Below, piece after piece: positions 24,311 to 35,740 of a DNA stretch of 64,000 bases; the stretch's first letter is position 1, and every line of letters begins with the position of its first letter. The translations under genes and the position numbers were made by a program. Source of the DNA: Krasilnikovozyma curviuscula. Its lineage: Eukaryota; Basidiomycota; Tremellomycetes; Cystofilobasidiales; Mrakiaceae. Where the stretch lies: contig MVAQ01000001.1 of the NCBI GenBank assembly GCA_014825775.1, positions 124,001-188,000 of the forward strand, in the 5' to 3' direction. Below the pieces are notes generated by a model that saw nothing but the letters and a program-made list of their open reading frames with translations, had not been told where the DNA came from and did no database searches.

Positions 24311-24453
24311 CGAGGGAAGCTGAATGGCAGCAGATACTTTTGCTGATGAAAAAATGGTTGTCGAGAGCGACTTCACTGCGCGGGATGATGTGTGTACATG
24401 CCTTGCACAGCACGAAACAGAATGAGCTTGGTAGAAATACAACTGCATCGCGC

Positions 24454-26628
24454 TCATAGTTCACCGCCCAACAGGTGGAAACTTCTATTGGAAGAGGCAC
24501 TTCCGATGAACTTCCCATCGCTCGACACATCGACTCCCATAACCTTTCCTGCGTCCGTCGCCACGCTCCTCAGCAGCTGCCAGTCGTCCGCCGACCAAAT
24601 CTTGACCGTCGCATCGTAGCCACCAGATGCCAAGTAAAGTCCAGAGCGAGAGATTGGAGAAGGTGTCGTAGCTGATGCCTCCGTGTCATCCATCGACACG
24701 TCAGGATCTTCTGGCCGGGCGGATTCGAGTAGATTGCTCCGTTCTGCTGCTGAACGGAAGAACTTGACATCTGATACAAGTGACTTGTGTGCTGGAATGG
24801 TGTAAATTGAGGCGTGTTTGCGAAGATCCCAGATTTTGATTGTGTCGTCTGCAGATCCTGTCGCTAGTTGATATCTGTCGTCGTCATTTAGTAGAGAGTC
24901 AGTATTTACTTCATTGTAGAACGGAAAAAGTCCCCATACCCATTTGGTGAGAAGTCAATAGCCGTTATCTGCTGCACGTGTCCGTCGAGGACCGTGATTG
25001 ATTTCCCAGTTCGGATATCCCAGACTCTTCCAATCGCATCAAGCCCACCAGTCGCAACCAACGCACCATCATCCTGCCAGCCGATCGCAAACACTTCTTT
25101 ACTGTGTCCTTCTTGTTGAATGAGTTCTGAGCCTGACTCGGTATCCCACAGTCGCCAGGAACCGTCGAAAGAAGCGCCAGCTAGGTAGTCACCTGAAGGA
25201 TGGAATGCCAATCGTGCGACAGGTGAGGTAGAGCCTGATATCGTCCTCAGGGGAGTATTGCTATTGAACAACATGAAAGAAGAAAGAGGTTAATCAGATT
25301 TTGTTGAGTTGAAAGAAAGGTTCGTCAATGCTGCTCGAATAACCCACCTTTCCAAACTCCACATCTTGACAGAACCCTCACCGCCACCTGTCGCCAGATT
25401 CACAGCGGATCTAGACTGTGAAAGAGTGGACTGGGGATGCCATGCCAGTCCTCTGACATGTGTTTCATGGCCTTTGCAAGAAAGATTTGCGTTAGCTTCA
25501 CAGAATGCCGCTTCTAGACAGATGGAATGACCCCACCTTTGAGAGCCTGCAGTTCTACACATCCTGGTACGTTCCATACTTTTGCTATTCCACTCCAGGA
25601 TGCCGTCGCGACCATTGAGGAGTCTGGCGAGAACCTAAGCGTACTTAGAGGTCGAGTGTCACCAATCTGAGATCCAAGAATAGTGAATTCCTGGAATGGA
25701 GAGAGAGAGAGGAAAGGAGAACAGTTAGTTATTTCTCTGTTTCTCAAAACGAAAATAGTTCCACTAAAAACACTCACTTTCAAAGACGCAAACATCGTTT
25801 TCCTCACTTCTATGACTTTCGCTATCGGTTGTGCGGCGTCGAGTTTCTGTTTCTTCAGTCGGCGAGCGGTTCGAGGTAAGGAGTAGAGAGCTATCTTCTG
25901 CCGAGCCTCCAGAAGAGCGTCTGATCCAATGGTATAGAACTCCTCTTCTTTCTATGATTGTGGACGGGAAAGTCAGTCAGATATACCCTCTGAAGCGAAA
26001 TGAAGTACCAGGGGAACAGAGCGAGGAAACGACTGACCTCTTCATCCTCGTCTTCCGATTCACTTTCCGACTCCTCCCCTTCCACATCTTCATCTCCACC
26101 ACCTGCTGCTGCTTTCATCTGTGAGAGCACATACTTCAGACGATCTCGACGATCTGCAGCCTAATTGAAGGAAGGAAGTGAAAGCGAGAGAAGAAAATGT
26201 CAAGTTTGCAAGTATTTCTGGGAGCAAAGGAGCCTGCAATCCACTTACTCCTTCACCGAAGAGAGTCATAGGTTCCCCTATCTCTCTCAGACGAGCTCGA
26301 ACTAGACCATCGTTTGTGGGAACTGCCACTTTCCTCTCCCTCTTCTTCCTCTCCAGCTCCTTTATGATGGCCTCATTCTCAGCAGCAAGACGGTCTGGAA
26401 CTCCAACCTCTCCATTTTCCACTAATATTGGATCATAGAAGAAACAACCTCGTGGTAAGCTGTTCTGCCCATCTGGAAAGAGGTCTAAGGAACCTGGTCA
26501 CTCACTCAAAGTATCGAAGTCGATCTGTAGCAAAGAAAAGAGCGGTCATATCAGCCCAGCGAGCACCCATTGACTGGGAAACATGGATAGAATCTCACCT
26601 CATCCTCCCGCTGCTTCGAAGAGCTCAT
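24454..26628 (-). CDS. PRP4: U4/U6 snRNP splicing factor PRP4
   Basis: WD40 protein of the U4/U6 di-snRNP, required for tri-snRNP assembly. Short first exons [10 protein letters not shown] and IDFDTL join in phase to [20 protein letters not shown]. The PRP4-specific splicing-factor motif reads [23 protein letters not shown], followed by [15 protein letters not shown]. An acidic stretch ([12 protein letters not shown]) leads to [20 protein letters not shown]. The propeller has about seven blades, e.g. [75 protein letters not shown] and the last [19 protein letters not shown]. The SFM motif makes the assignment firm. Only 143 nt separate its stop from the HUA1-like start, so the two may share a terminator/promoter zone. 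Confidence 0.95.
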
Positions 26629-27217
26629 TTTAAAAAACTGGATTTCCCTCAGGGAGTGTTGCTACGAGCAACTCTGCGCTCGCCGCAGGTGAGGAACAAC
26701 TCCCAAGTCGCCACTCATTTGGCATCAGTCCGGTCACTTTTCAAGCTCGCGGGTTTCCAAGTGAACTGCTGTCTCGTTGAGTGGGTTGATCAGAGTACCT
26801 CTGGAGCTCATATTCCAGCGCATCGTTTCGAGCTGAGCGTCGACCACACATAACATGAGTCAGACAATTCATTGTTGACTGTCTGATCTCCGCTTCTTCT
26901 TTGAGTATTCCACCCTTTGAACTCTCCTCCGATTAATCATGGGTCTATTCCCCCGCCCGTTCAGAGGCGCAACATCAGTCCCCCCTCCCTACAACAAGTT
27001 TCCAGTGGAAGCATCCACTCAAGATCATCATCATCATCTCTAGAGTGCAGTCCCCTCCCACTGCTGCATCACGCAGAGGAAAAAAGTGTTTTCCTTTAAG
27101 TTTACCGGCCTTGAGAGGGCATTCTGACACGGTTTACACCTACTAGCTCTCGAACTTTTTTTCCGCCTGGTTATTTTTGAGGACCAGGTTGTACACCCGG
27201 AACTCTTTCCATCACAA
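26629..27217. other. Interval between PRP4 and tRNA-Pro
   Basis: Contains the PRP4 promoter. A plus-strand 35-codon frame starts at 26939 (MGLFPRPFRGATSVPPPYNK... ending DHHHHL); it matches nothing I know. Another plus frame reads through 26600-26850 without a plausible start. Neither is called as a gene. Confidence 0.35.
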
Positions 27218-27302
27218 GGGCTTGTAGTGTAGTGGTATCGCGCATGCTTTGGGTTTCGTAACTGATTGCATGAGGTCTTGGGTTCAATTCCCAACTGGCC
27301 CC
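27218..27302 (+). tRNA. tRNA-Pro (anticodon UGG) with 13-nt intron
   Basis: Folds as a cloverleaf: acceptor GGGCTTG with CTGGCCC, a 3-bp D stem (GTG/CGC) around TAGTGGTAT, anticodon stem CATGC/GCATG, variable AGGTC, T stem TTGGG/CCCAA with loop TTCAATT. The anticodon TGG is at 27250-27252 and the intron (27254-27266) sits after position 37, the canonical site. The A box (TAGTGTAGTGG) and B box (GGTTCAATTCC) are intact and T-runs follow at 27312 onwards, which fits pol III termination. One U-U mismatch at acceptor position 6-67 is odd. Confidence 0.85.
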
Positions 27303-27837
27303 AACAACTTACTTTTTGCTTTTTCGCTGTTTTTTTTTTCTCTTTGGTTAATAAAAGCGTTTCACCCATTGGGAATCCTGTTTTCTTCTGTAAAGTTCTT
27401 TTGGTCTCATTCCAACAATTGGTTCTCATTCCAAATGAGAATCTGGCACCCTTTTAAACAAATCCGAGAAAGCTAATAGTTGCTCCCAAACTTTTCAGAG
27501 CATGCATGCGATCCCTGATTTCGCCTGCAACGGCCCATTCCCAACAACATCATGTTCTCTAACACTAGAATATCGAAGTGCGACCTTCTCCTGGTGTAAT
27601 TACATCTAAAAGATGGATCGCTCCAGTTGAAGTTATACTCCATCAGCACCATCTTGTATTTTCAACAAAGTATCACTAATCAGTTTTCGCATCTCAATAC
27701 TGTGCATCTGATTCACTCTCCGACTTATGGCGACTTCACGTCAAACATAATGATCTTTATCGCAGTGTCGAGTACTCCCGACGATCCTGTCACCATTAAT
27801 ACTCCGAGCTAGCTCATAGACACTGATCTAATTGCAC
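27303..27837. other. Intergenic between tRNA-Pro and the PQ-loop gene
   Basis: AT-rich stretch with T-runs just after the tRNA and chance frames beyond. No coding or RNA signal was seen. Confidence 0.4.
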
Positions 27838-29256
27838 TTAGTCATCTAATTCGTCAAGGTTCTACGCAAAACAATCATAATGTCAGAACGGAAAGGGCAA
27901 TTATGTTGAGTGCGACTCACGGGAGCCTCAATAGCCGCCTTCTTGTGAGTATTGAAGTACGCGAATTGTCCCAAAACGGCAAAGTCTAGGAAAACTGTAA
28001 GAGCTGAGCCTGCCAGCCATGGAAGGTTTGCAATGAGGTATCTCTTCTTCATTGATTTGAACAGGATTGAAGCCACGTCTGTGAGACAGGAGAAGTGAGA
28101 AGGCGAAGCAACTTTCCAGAAACTATCTCCACTTACAGGTACAGTTACCTGAGATGGAGAAGAAGAACATCGCCAAACTGAGACCTTCGCACCGCGTGTG
28201 GTAGTTGTGGGCAATTTGAGGAACTCTCGAGCCGATGTCTGGCCAGGTTTTTGCAATCAGTGGCATCTTCAGCAGCTTCAAACTACAAACTCACTCACAA
28301 GTCACGGCAGATATCCAACCCAGAAGCTGGCTTTTCCACTCCAAGATGTCTTCCTTGTCGTCACCAGTAGGCGCACCGCCTTCCAGAGGCCCATTTCCAG
28401 TCCCTTCGGTCAAGATCCAAGAGATAATTCCTGTGCCAATAACAAGTGAGAAAGCCAGAAAGTAGACTATCCTGTTTGACTTCGTTTCCTTGTCTGATGA
28501 CGCTGGAGTCGGTGTGACAAGTGGTGTGTGTTCGTCAGATGGGAGAAGAATTCGACTCTGAAGACGGCGGTAGAAATAGAGCTGAAACAAGAGAATTCCG
28601 TCACAGATTGTATAGTACGCTGCCAGAATGAGCTACAAGAAAAGGAATGGGTGAATACATGATTGCTCTGGAGCGCAGAGCGGAAGTAGACGCACCACTG
28701 AAAGAAAAAAAGACAGAGTTAGTACAACACACGCTGGACTAGAAATAGATGGAAACTGACTTGTTGGAAGCAAATGGGCCATGATGCCTCCCACTAGGTT
28801 CGTGATATCTCCAATCAACCACAGGATCTAAAGGGCGAAAGTTTATCAGTGAAACCAGACCAAAGCTAAACAACAGCCGTAGCCAGCGGATGCCCCTCAC
28901 AATGAACGCTACAGAGAGACCTTCGCCAGACTTGAGAATGTAATTCTCCCAGATTTGGGCTGTGAAACGCACAAAGGGCAAAGCAAACAAGTTAGCCCCT
29001 CCAAACACACCTCTACCACCCAAGGACTCTAGATTCCTAAAGTTAAGCTGGATGATGGCACTCACGAGAGTAGACAACAATCCAGCATGCTATGCTGACC
29101 CATCCAGACTGCGCCAATACCACACAATCTAGGTTAGTATCCACACGACACCAGCCTCAGGAAGGACGAGAGGGGCGTAACACGTACGACGCTGCTCAGC
29201 TGGGTGTGATTTGTATTGAGATGAGTCGTTGAGATGAGCTGAAGGAAAGGGGACAT
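27838..29256 (-). CDS. PQ-loop vacuolar cationic amino-acid transporter (YPQ/RTC2 family)
   Basis: Seven-helix lysosomal/vacuolar membrane protein of the Ypq1-3/PQLC2 family, which exchanges basic amino acids. Spliced start MSPFLQLISTTHLNTNHTQL SSV, then the first PQ loop: WVSIACWIVVYSPQIWENYI, LKSGEGLSVAFI, then WLIGDITNLVGGIMAHLLPT, and AAYYTICDGILLFQLYFYRR. A cytosolic loop follows (HTPLVTPTPASSDKETKSN), then IVYFLAFSLVIGTGIISWIL, the second PQ loop (GSRVPQIAHNYHTRCEGLSL), AMFFFSISGNCTYVASILF, LPWLAGSALTVFLDFAVLGQ and the tail NLDELDD. Both Pro-Gln dipeptides are present. Many introns; the upstream in-frame Met near 29352 is less likely as start. Confidence 0.88.
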
Positions 29257-29405
29257 TCTGCCGAAAAGTGAAATAAATTGAGGATGCAAGCCAGAAGACG
29301 AACTACGTCTGTTTTCGCGAAGGTCGATTCGACGGCAACTATCCAAATCCATTAAATATCCCTTTCAATGGCTAACAATATGCAGTATACAATCTGAATA
29401 GGAAT

Positions 29406-31743
29406 ATGGAAGCTCCAGTGCCCAAGAGACGGATCATTGTAGCTGGGGGAGGTACTGCTTCGCCTGTGGCAGGTCGAGCAGGCATCAACACAAGCTCGAC
29501 GAATCCATCCACACCCAGAAGTACCCCCAACACTCTCAAGAACAAGTCTCAGACGAGAGCACTGAATAGCCATGCTGGTGTAATAGGTTCTAGTGGGAAG
29601 GTCAAGGTCAAAGTTCAGCCAACTCAGGTTCTCGATCCTCATTCACCTGAGAATTCGCTCAGTGTGGGTAGTAAAAGCAGGAAAGGCTCCGATGATGGGA
29701 GCAGTGCTGCAGGCGGCTCACTCGTCAGCTCTAGGTGGCATAGACCTCATTCTCCCACAGGTAGTCACGTCTCGTCTAATGAATTTTCGGCTGCAGCATA
29801 CTCTCCCAGCAACAACACCCCGCAAATACATCGGCCACCTTCACCGGTAGAGAGCAACTTCTCCTCATTCTCAAGAGCTACTACGACAGCAGCAGCTCGC
29901 TATAATGCTACAAGACCAACTTCGCCGACTTGGGATGCTGCTTCAGCAGGAGCCGCTGCAGGAGGAACGGGCGCCGCAACCAGGCGTGCAGTAGTAAAGG
30001 CGAAACCTACGGTGTCCTCACCCTCTAACAACTTTAATACTGGTGTTCATCATGTAGTCAAAACCCGATCACCCCGACCTCACGTTGGAACCAGCGCCAA
30101 TACGACTCCTATCGTCACGTCTATAACTACTCTAGCCCCTTCACCATCAATAGGCCGCACCTACTCCTCTCCCACTGTAGGTAGAGCGCGCCCAGCAGCC
30201 ACTGACAGTGCTTCAGCCACTGTCAAACCATCTCCTCAGCGTTTACCAATCACTGGTCGAGTTACTCCAAGCTCCAAAACAGGGTCGCTGTCGTCGTCGC
30301 AGCCACTTTTGGTAGCAAGAAGCCAAAGCGCTGGAGTCAGCTCAGTGTCACGATCAACAAACTCCACTCCAATGTCTAGAGCCAAAACTTCGCTCTCAGA
30401 AGTCTTCAACACCCCTCCACCATCATCACCCCCCAAGCAGCCGGGCTCACATTCACACTCTGCTGATGCGCTTCTTCCATCGCTACCTCTATCGCAACAG
30501 CCTCTCTCTTCACCTTCACATCGTAAAACTCCATCCGTCTCGTCGTTACAAGGTGTTGTAGCACGACCCCCGATATCATCATCGACATTAAACCACTCCC
30601 CAGCGTCGTTCAACGCTACACCTTCTCGATCACTATTCTCATCACATTTACCACCTGAACAATATTTGTCTCCATCTCCATCGCACTCTCAATTCTTCAT
30701 GAACGCCAGTAGTTCTTCAACTGGTGCATCAGGCAGCTACTTCCCTTCCTCGCCAGGCGAACGCTCTGAAGGCTTCGAATCGGAGGGAAACTCGACTCAG
30801 GTGCTGATGAGTCCTTCTCCTATCGAGCTCACCACTTTTGATGAGGGGGTTTCCACCGGATCTGCACCTGTGGACGATCGTGCGGAAGATCTTCCTGAGG
30901 CTGTGAGTAATGAGATTGCTGAGCTGAAAGTTAATCGAAAGGTCAGTCTGTCTACATCGTACTCTTCATAAAAGTACCACTAACGTCAGGTTTTATCCAC
31001 AGATCCTTGATCTTGAAATATCCAACACATCTTTACTCGCTATCAATCACGCACTAGAAAGCGCGAAAGCTCGACAAAGTAAGTTTTTTTGTATCATCTG
31101 TTTTGTGAAGAGGCGCTGACATTTCATGTATATTATTGATCCTTTAGACAAAGAAATCAGAGATCTTCGCCGAAAACTCCGCACTGGTTCAGTCCAACCT
31201 TTCCCGTCCCGACCGACACCCTCACGCAAAGGAACCTCTCATTCAATACTCTCAGATGGTGAGAACGGCGACAGCTCCGATTCTGAACCTGAAATCGACG
31301 AAGAGGATGACGAGCAGTTCATTAGGTGTAAATCAATGCTTGAACACATGTTGGCGAACGGTCGAGAAGCAATTCAAACCGTGTACGACTTAAAGGAAAC
31401 TTCGTCTAAAAGGGTGCTTGGCTTGCTTGACCTCGAACGTTACCACGGAAATGAGAACGGAAATCTCACGCTTTCAGATGCTGATGGAGTGAGTGGAAAT
31501 GTAACTCCCGCTTTTAATAACGACGGCGATGGCCATGTTGGCGAGAATTCGGCGGCGGAACAAGATGCACTGGCCAAGAACTTGAAGGGCATTCTGCGGA
31601 TAGGAGAGCTGCTTCAGGAACGAGAAGATGAAGCTGCAGCTATGGAGGCCCAGAATCAAGACGTCCGTGATGCGGAAGGAAACGGCGCGATGTTGGAGGA
31701 TCCTCACGTGATGGAAGAAGTAGAGGAAGGACGCATACTATAG
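29406..31743 (+). CDS. Serine-rich conserved fungal protein with short coiled coil
   Basis: I do not recognise a named function. The first exon encodes about 520 residues of disordered Ser/Thr/Pro/Ala sequence starting MEAPVPKRRIIVAGGGTASP. Two introns follow. The conserved part spans the splice joints: VSNEIAELKVNRKILDLEIS, NTSLLAINHALESAKARQNK, EIRDLRRKLRTG. This looks like a coiled coil that is much better conserved than the rest and is a motif I have seen in ascomycete and basidiomycete proteins of unknown role. The C-terminus (FIRCKSMLEHMLANGREAIQ; LKGILRIGELLQEREDEAAA) adds further helices. The Ser-rich half would be a kinase substrate if the protein is cytosolic, but that is inference. 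Confidence 0.8.
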
Positions 31744-31951
31744 AGGCTGGTCCAATGATTGTGGTGCGGCGCTCTGTACCTTATACCCAACTACAATATA
31801 CCTAGTGGTGCCTCTCATCGCGCTTTAGATATACGAATCAAACAATCACTTCTTTGACAATGTTGCCTCCAACCCTTTGAAGCAACAAAGTTGATGTATT
31901 TCACTTAGCTTCGTCTGTCAACACTTGGTAACGACTGTTGTGAAAGCTAAC

Positions 31952-33874
31952 ATGGCACGATACCAGGCGCGTGCTGAACGACCGCGTATCCACACCTCGA
32001 CTATAACTGACCTTCTTTGACAGCAATCTCGAACATGAACTGGGTCACAGACTCAAACGATGCATTGAACCTCTCACTTGGTGGGTGAGGTACAACATTC
32101 TCTTGCTGTGGACTACTGTTCATCACGTTGTCCTCGTTTGCTTGCAGTTCGATGCCCTGAAGACAACGAGCTCTTAGCTCCTGAAGAATCAACCCTAACG
32201 GATGTCTTCCATCCCGTCTTTACTTATCCAATCTTTGGAGAAGAACAGAAGATCTTTGGATACGAGGATTTGAAGATTGAGGTGGGTCCAAGAAGTTGTA
32301 CTGGAAGAGGAGACGTTTCCATCATAATTTACCGTCCGCTCGTTGCTTTCTTAGCTCAAATTTGCATCTGGATCACTGGCTCAGTATTTGCATGTCTCAT
32401 CTACCTCTCAAATCCAGTCGAAATCCACTCCTCCTGATGATATTGAACGGACATTGTACAACTTTATTCCAGCTGGTTCGTTTGCCTTTCCACCTTTATG
32501 ACCCCGCGTTGGACCACATACATTGAAACATACTGATTTGATTCTCTGTACAAGATTACCTGAAGGACGAAGAAGCATTCAAAACGAAGGTGAAAGCCGA
32601 CGCTGACTCTTTCCGACCATACGGAGAAAAGATCCACGAATACACTCGACCTTCACCAAAGAACAAAGGCAAAACGAGGTCTGATACGGCTTTCAACGGC
32701 TCCAGTGAAGAAGGTGATATCATTTTCGAGGTCTGGAAAGTAAGGATTTCCGTAGTTAACTTGTCCCTGCGCTTTGAGGCTAATGACGCGCTCGTCACTG
32801 GTCTATGTTGTAGTCTGATTGGAACACACCTGGCTTCAAAGACTATCACCGAAAAATGCAGATTTTCATTCTACTCTACATTGAAGGAGGAAGTTATGTG
32901 GTTGAAGATGAAGATCAATGGGAGTTCTTGATTCTGTGAGTGTTTCGACAGCACTGCACCGATGCACTTTGCGCCAAGAGACTCACTCTGGCAAATATGT
33001 TTTTAACAGGTATGAGAAGCGAAGTAGACCTGCGGTTGGAGATGAAGCGCCAGTTGACATCTATCACTTTGCTGGTTACACCTCACTGTATCCCTTCTAT
33101 CATTTCCCCGACAGAACTCGATTGCGTTTGAGGTGAGCCGCTTCCGTACTTGTTTTTCTCACTTTTTTTAACAGTATAGCCTGACACAAGCTCTCAATAG
33201 TCAATTTGTCATTCTTCCACCATACCAAGCCAGCGGCCACGGATCAGAGCTATATTCGACACTCTACCAACACGTCATGTCACTACCTCAAGTGGCCGAA
33301 CTGACTGTGGAAGATCCTTCTGAAGCCTTTGAAGACTTGCGTGATCGATGCGATTTGAAGATGTTGCTCAAATCCAACTGGGCGAAGTCACTTGAAGACG
33401 GGAAGGGCAAAGCCAAAGCAAAAAGTGGTGATGACAAGTTGGAGGCACCGGTTGATAGGGAATGGGCAGAATCGGAGAGAAAAAGGCTGAAGCTGGCCAA
33501 GAGACAATTCTACAGGCTTCTGGAAATGATGATGTTGCTGAACCTGGAGGGCAAAGACAAGGCGGCGTTGAGGAACTTCAGACTACACGTTGGTGATTCA
33601 TTTTTAACGGTTTCCTTCACATTCTGACCGTTCGTTACAAATCTCAGGTCAAAGAGCGATTATTCCGTTTCAACTATGTAAGTTGCGCCGCTGCCTCCAA
33701 GTTGACTTGGTCATCGGCGCTTTATATTGACCTTCATATTCTGTTTCGACACCTTCACGACTGCAGGAAATTCTCCATCAAATGGAGAAAGAAGAGCGTA
33801 TTGAAAAACTGACAGAGACGTATGAAGGGGTCGAGGAGGACTATAGAAGGATACTACATAAACTGGTGCAGTGA
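31952..33874 (+). CDS. HAT1: Histone acetyltransferase type B catalytic subunit
   Basis: Acetylates newly made histone H4 (K5, K12) with its Hat2/RbAp partner. Exon 1 (MARYQARAERP) joins over an intron with branch-like ctataactgac to PISNMNWVTDSNDALNLSLV, RCPEDNELLAPEESTLTDVF, HPVFTYPIFGEEQKIFGYED LKIE. The later N-terminal domain carries FRPYGEKIHEYTRP. The GNAT core reads KMQIFILLYIEGGSYVVEDE, DIYHFAGYTSLYPFYHFPDR, RLSQFVILPPYQASGHGSEL (acetyl-CoA loop QASGHGS), YSTLYQHVMSLPQVAELTVE DPSEAFEDLRDRCDL. The tail has the family's helical QFYRLLEMMMLLN and ends HKLVQ. All hallmarks fit; the start is set by the in-phase exon 1. Confidence 0.95.
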
Positions 33875-34073
33875 GGGACGAAGAAAAAAACAATCTGCTT
33901 CTTGCTCTGGGTGGTGCGGAGAGATATATGACATTTTTGGATTTAAATATCTGCGAAAAATGTGACGGTCTAAAAATGCAAAAAATGGAACCGAAAACAT
34001 GGCACTCAACCGGCGTGAGGAGAGTCGACACTCAGCATGAACCTCCAACTCCACCTTTCAGCCAGAAAGAAGT

Positions 34074-35479
34074 ATGTCAAGGCCGCAGGATCAGGAAAGG
34101 AACCAGGAGGCAACTGTTTACTTGGTGAGTTTCTCATTTACTGGCCTCAATTGACGTGTTGCTAACCTTTTCTTCCGCCTCGCTGTAGGGAAATCTTGAT
34201 GAGCGATGTACAGACACTCTAATTTGGGAACTGATGCTGCAGGTATGAGCCAATTTCTCCTCTCTCTCGTGCAGATGGTATTCTGACACACTTCTGTTTC
34301 TTTCTTGCAGGCTGGGCCGATAGGTGAGGCTCTTTCAATTGGCTTCATGCTTCGTTTTTGTTGTTACCAGTTTCACTGACTCTTCTGCTCAAATGGGTAA
34401 ATCAATTCCTTGGATCTATTCAGTGAATGTGCATCTTCCCAAAGATCGTATCTCACAGTCTCATCAGGGCTTCGGGTTCTGTGAATTTCTGACAGAGGAG
34501 GATGCTGAGTACGCTTGTAGAATCATGAATCAGATCAAACTGTATGGTAAACCGATTAGAGTCAACAAGGTACGACATTTGTTTTTATATAACATCTTTC
34601 CTCCGTTCTAACTATGCTCTGTTTCACGTTCGCAGGCATCCTACGACAAAAAGCAGCTAGACGTCGGCGCTAACTTATTCATTGGCAACTTGGACCCTGC
34701 AGTGGACGAGCGAATTCTGTACGACACCTTCTCGGCATTCGGTATTGTCAGTCAGACGGCGAAGGTTTGTGACTTGTTTCTTAAGATGGTCATTTTGGAA
34801 TCATATTGACGCCCTCTCTTCATCGGGCTAGATTTCTCGGGATCCTGCAACTGGCGAATCTAAAGGATATGGTTTCATCTCCTACAACGACTTCGAATCA
34901 GCAGATGCAGCAATTGAGTCAATGAATGGTCAATTTTTGGCCAATAAAGCAGTGTCGGTACAGTACGCTTTCAAGAAGGATGGGAAGGGTGAGAGGCACG
35001 GCACACCAGCAGAACGTTTACTGGCGCAGCAGGCTAGAAAGAACAATGCGCTACCTGGAGGAATGGGAGGTCCTCCTCCAATGCGTCAACCAATGATGCA
35101 GCCGCCCATGGGTGGTATGAACGGAATGGCCTATCCTCCGCAGGCACCTCCAGGTTACGCTCCTCAAATGTATTCTCAAGCACCACCTCCACCACCTCCA
35201 GGGTAAGTATTTGCAGTCCTCTGTCTTTGTCTTCTGAGTCACAGTGTGGGACTGACTTCGTCTCCTTCAATACAAAGCTTCCAAGCGACATATGCTGCAT
35301 CTGTACCCCCACCACCACCACCTGGCTTCAATGCTTCACAGGTCATGGGGGGAATGCCTCCTGGTATGCCTCCCCAGTTCCAATATAACGCTTCGCAACC
35401 ACCACCACCACCCCCAGGATTCGGAACGCAATACAACCCAAGCGTTCCTCCTCCGTTCTATAATGGAGCCATGCAGTAA
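34074..35479 (+). CDS. U2 snRNP SF3b subunit 4 (SF3B4/HSH49)
   Basis: Splicing factor of the U2 snRNP SF3b complex that binds pre-mRNA near the branch site. Start [20 protein letters not shown] is the family N-terminus, reached by splicing out the intron at about 34125-34190. First [21 protein letters not shown] ... [22 protein letters not shown]. Second [63 protein letters not shown]. After [23 protein letters not shown], the C-terminus is Pro/Met/Gly-rich ([26 protein letters not shown] repeats), as in SF3B4. An out-of-frame ATG at 34037 precedes the true start. Confidence 0.95.
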
Positions 35480-35740
35480 AAGGGCACAGCCTAAGATGTT
35501 TGTATGTCGAATATGATTGGAGTTATGTAAAACCGTAGAAAAATGCGTAAAATCTAGTCATCAAAATGAGGTGACCTCAAGCTTGCATTTCTTATTGGCG
35601 AACAAACTCCACTCCTTTTCCTAACCACCTCCCTCTCTATACACCAAGAATGGAGCTCTTCAGTTAAGAATTTGTACAATCTTACACCTAACGCTGGCCA
35701 AACCGATATCCCAGCGGGAACAGGTTACCGGATAAAGAGG

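Noticed and set aside
26939..27046. Plus-strand 35-codon frame MGLFPRPFRGATSV...HHHHL
   Set aside because: Too short with no family match; the His run comes from a repeated cat triplet.
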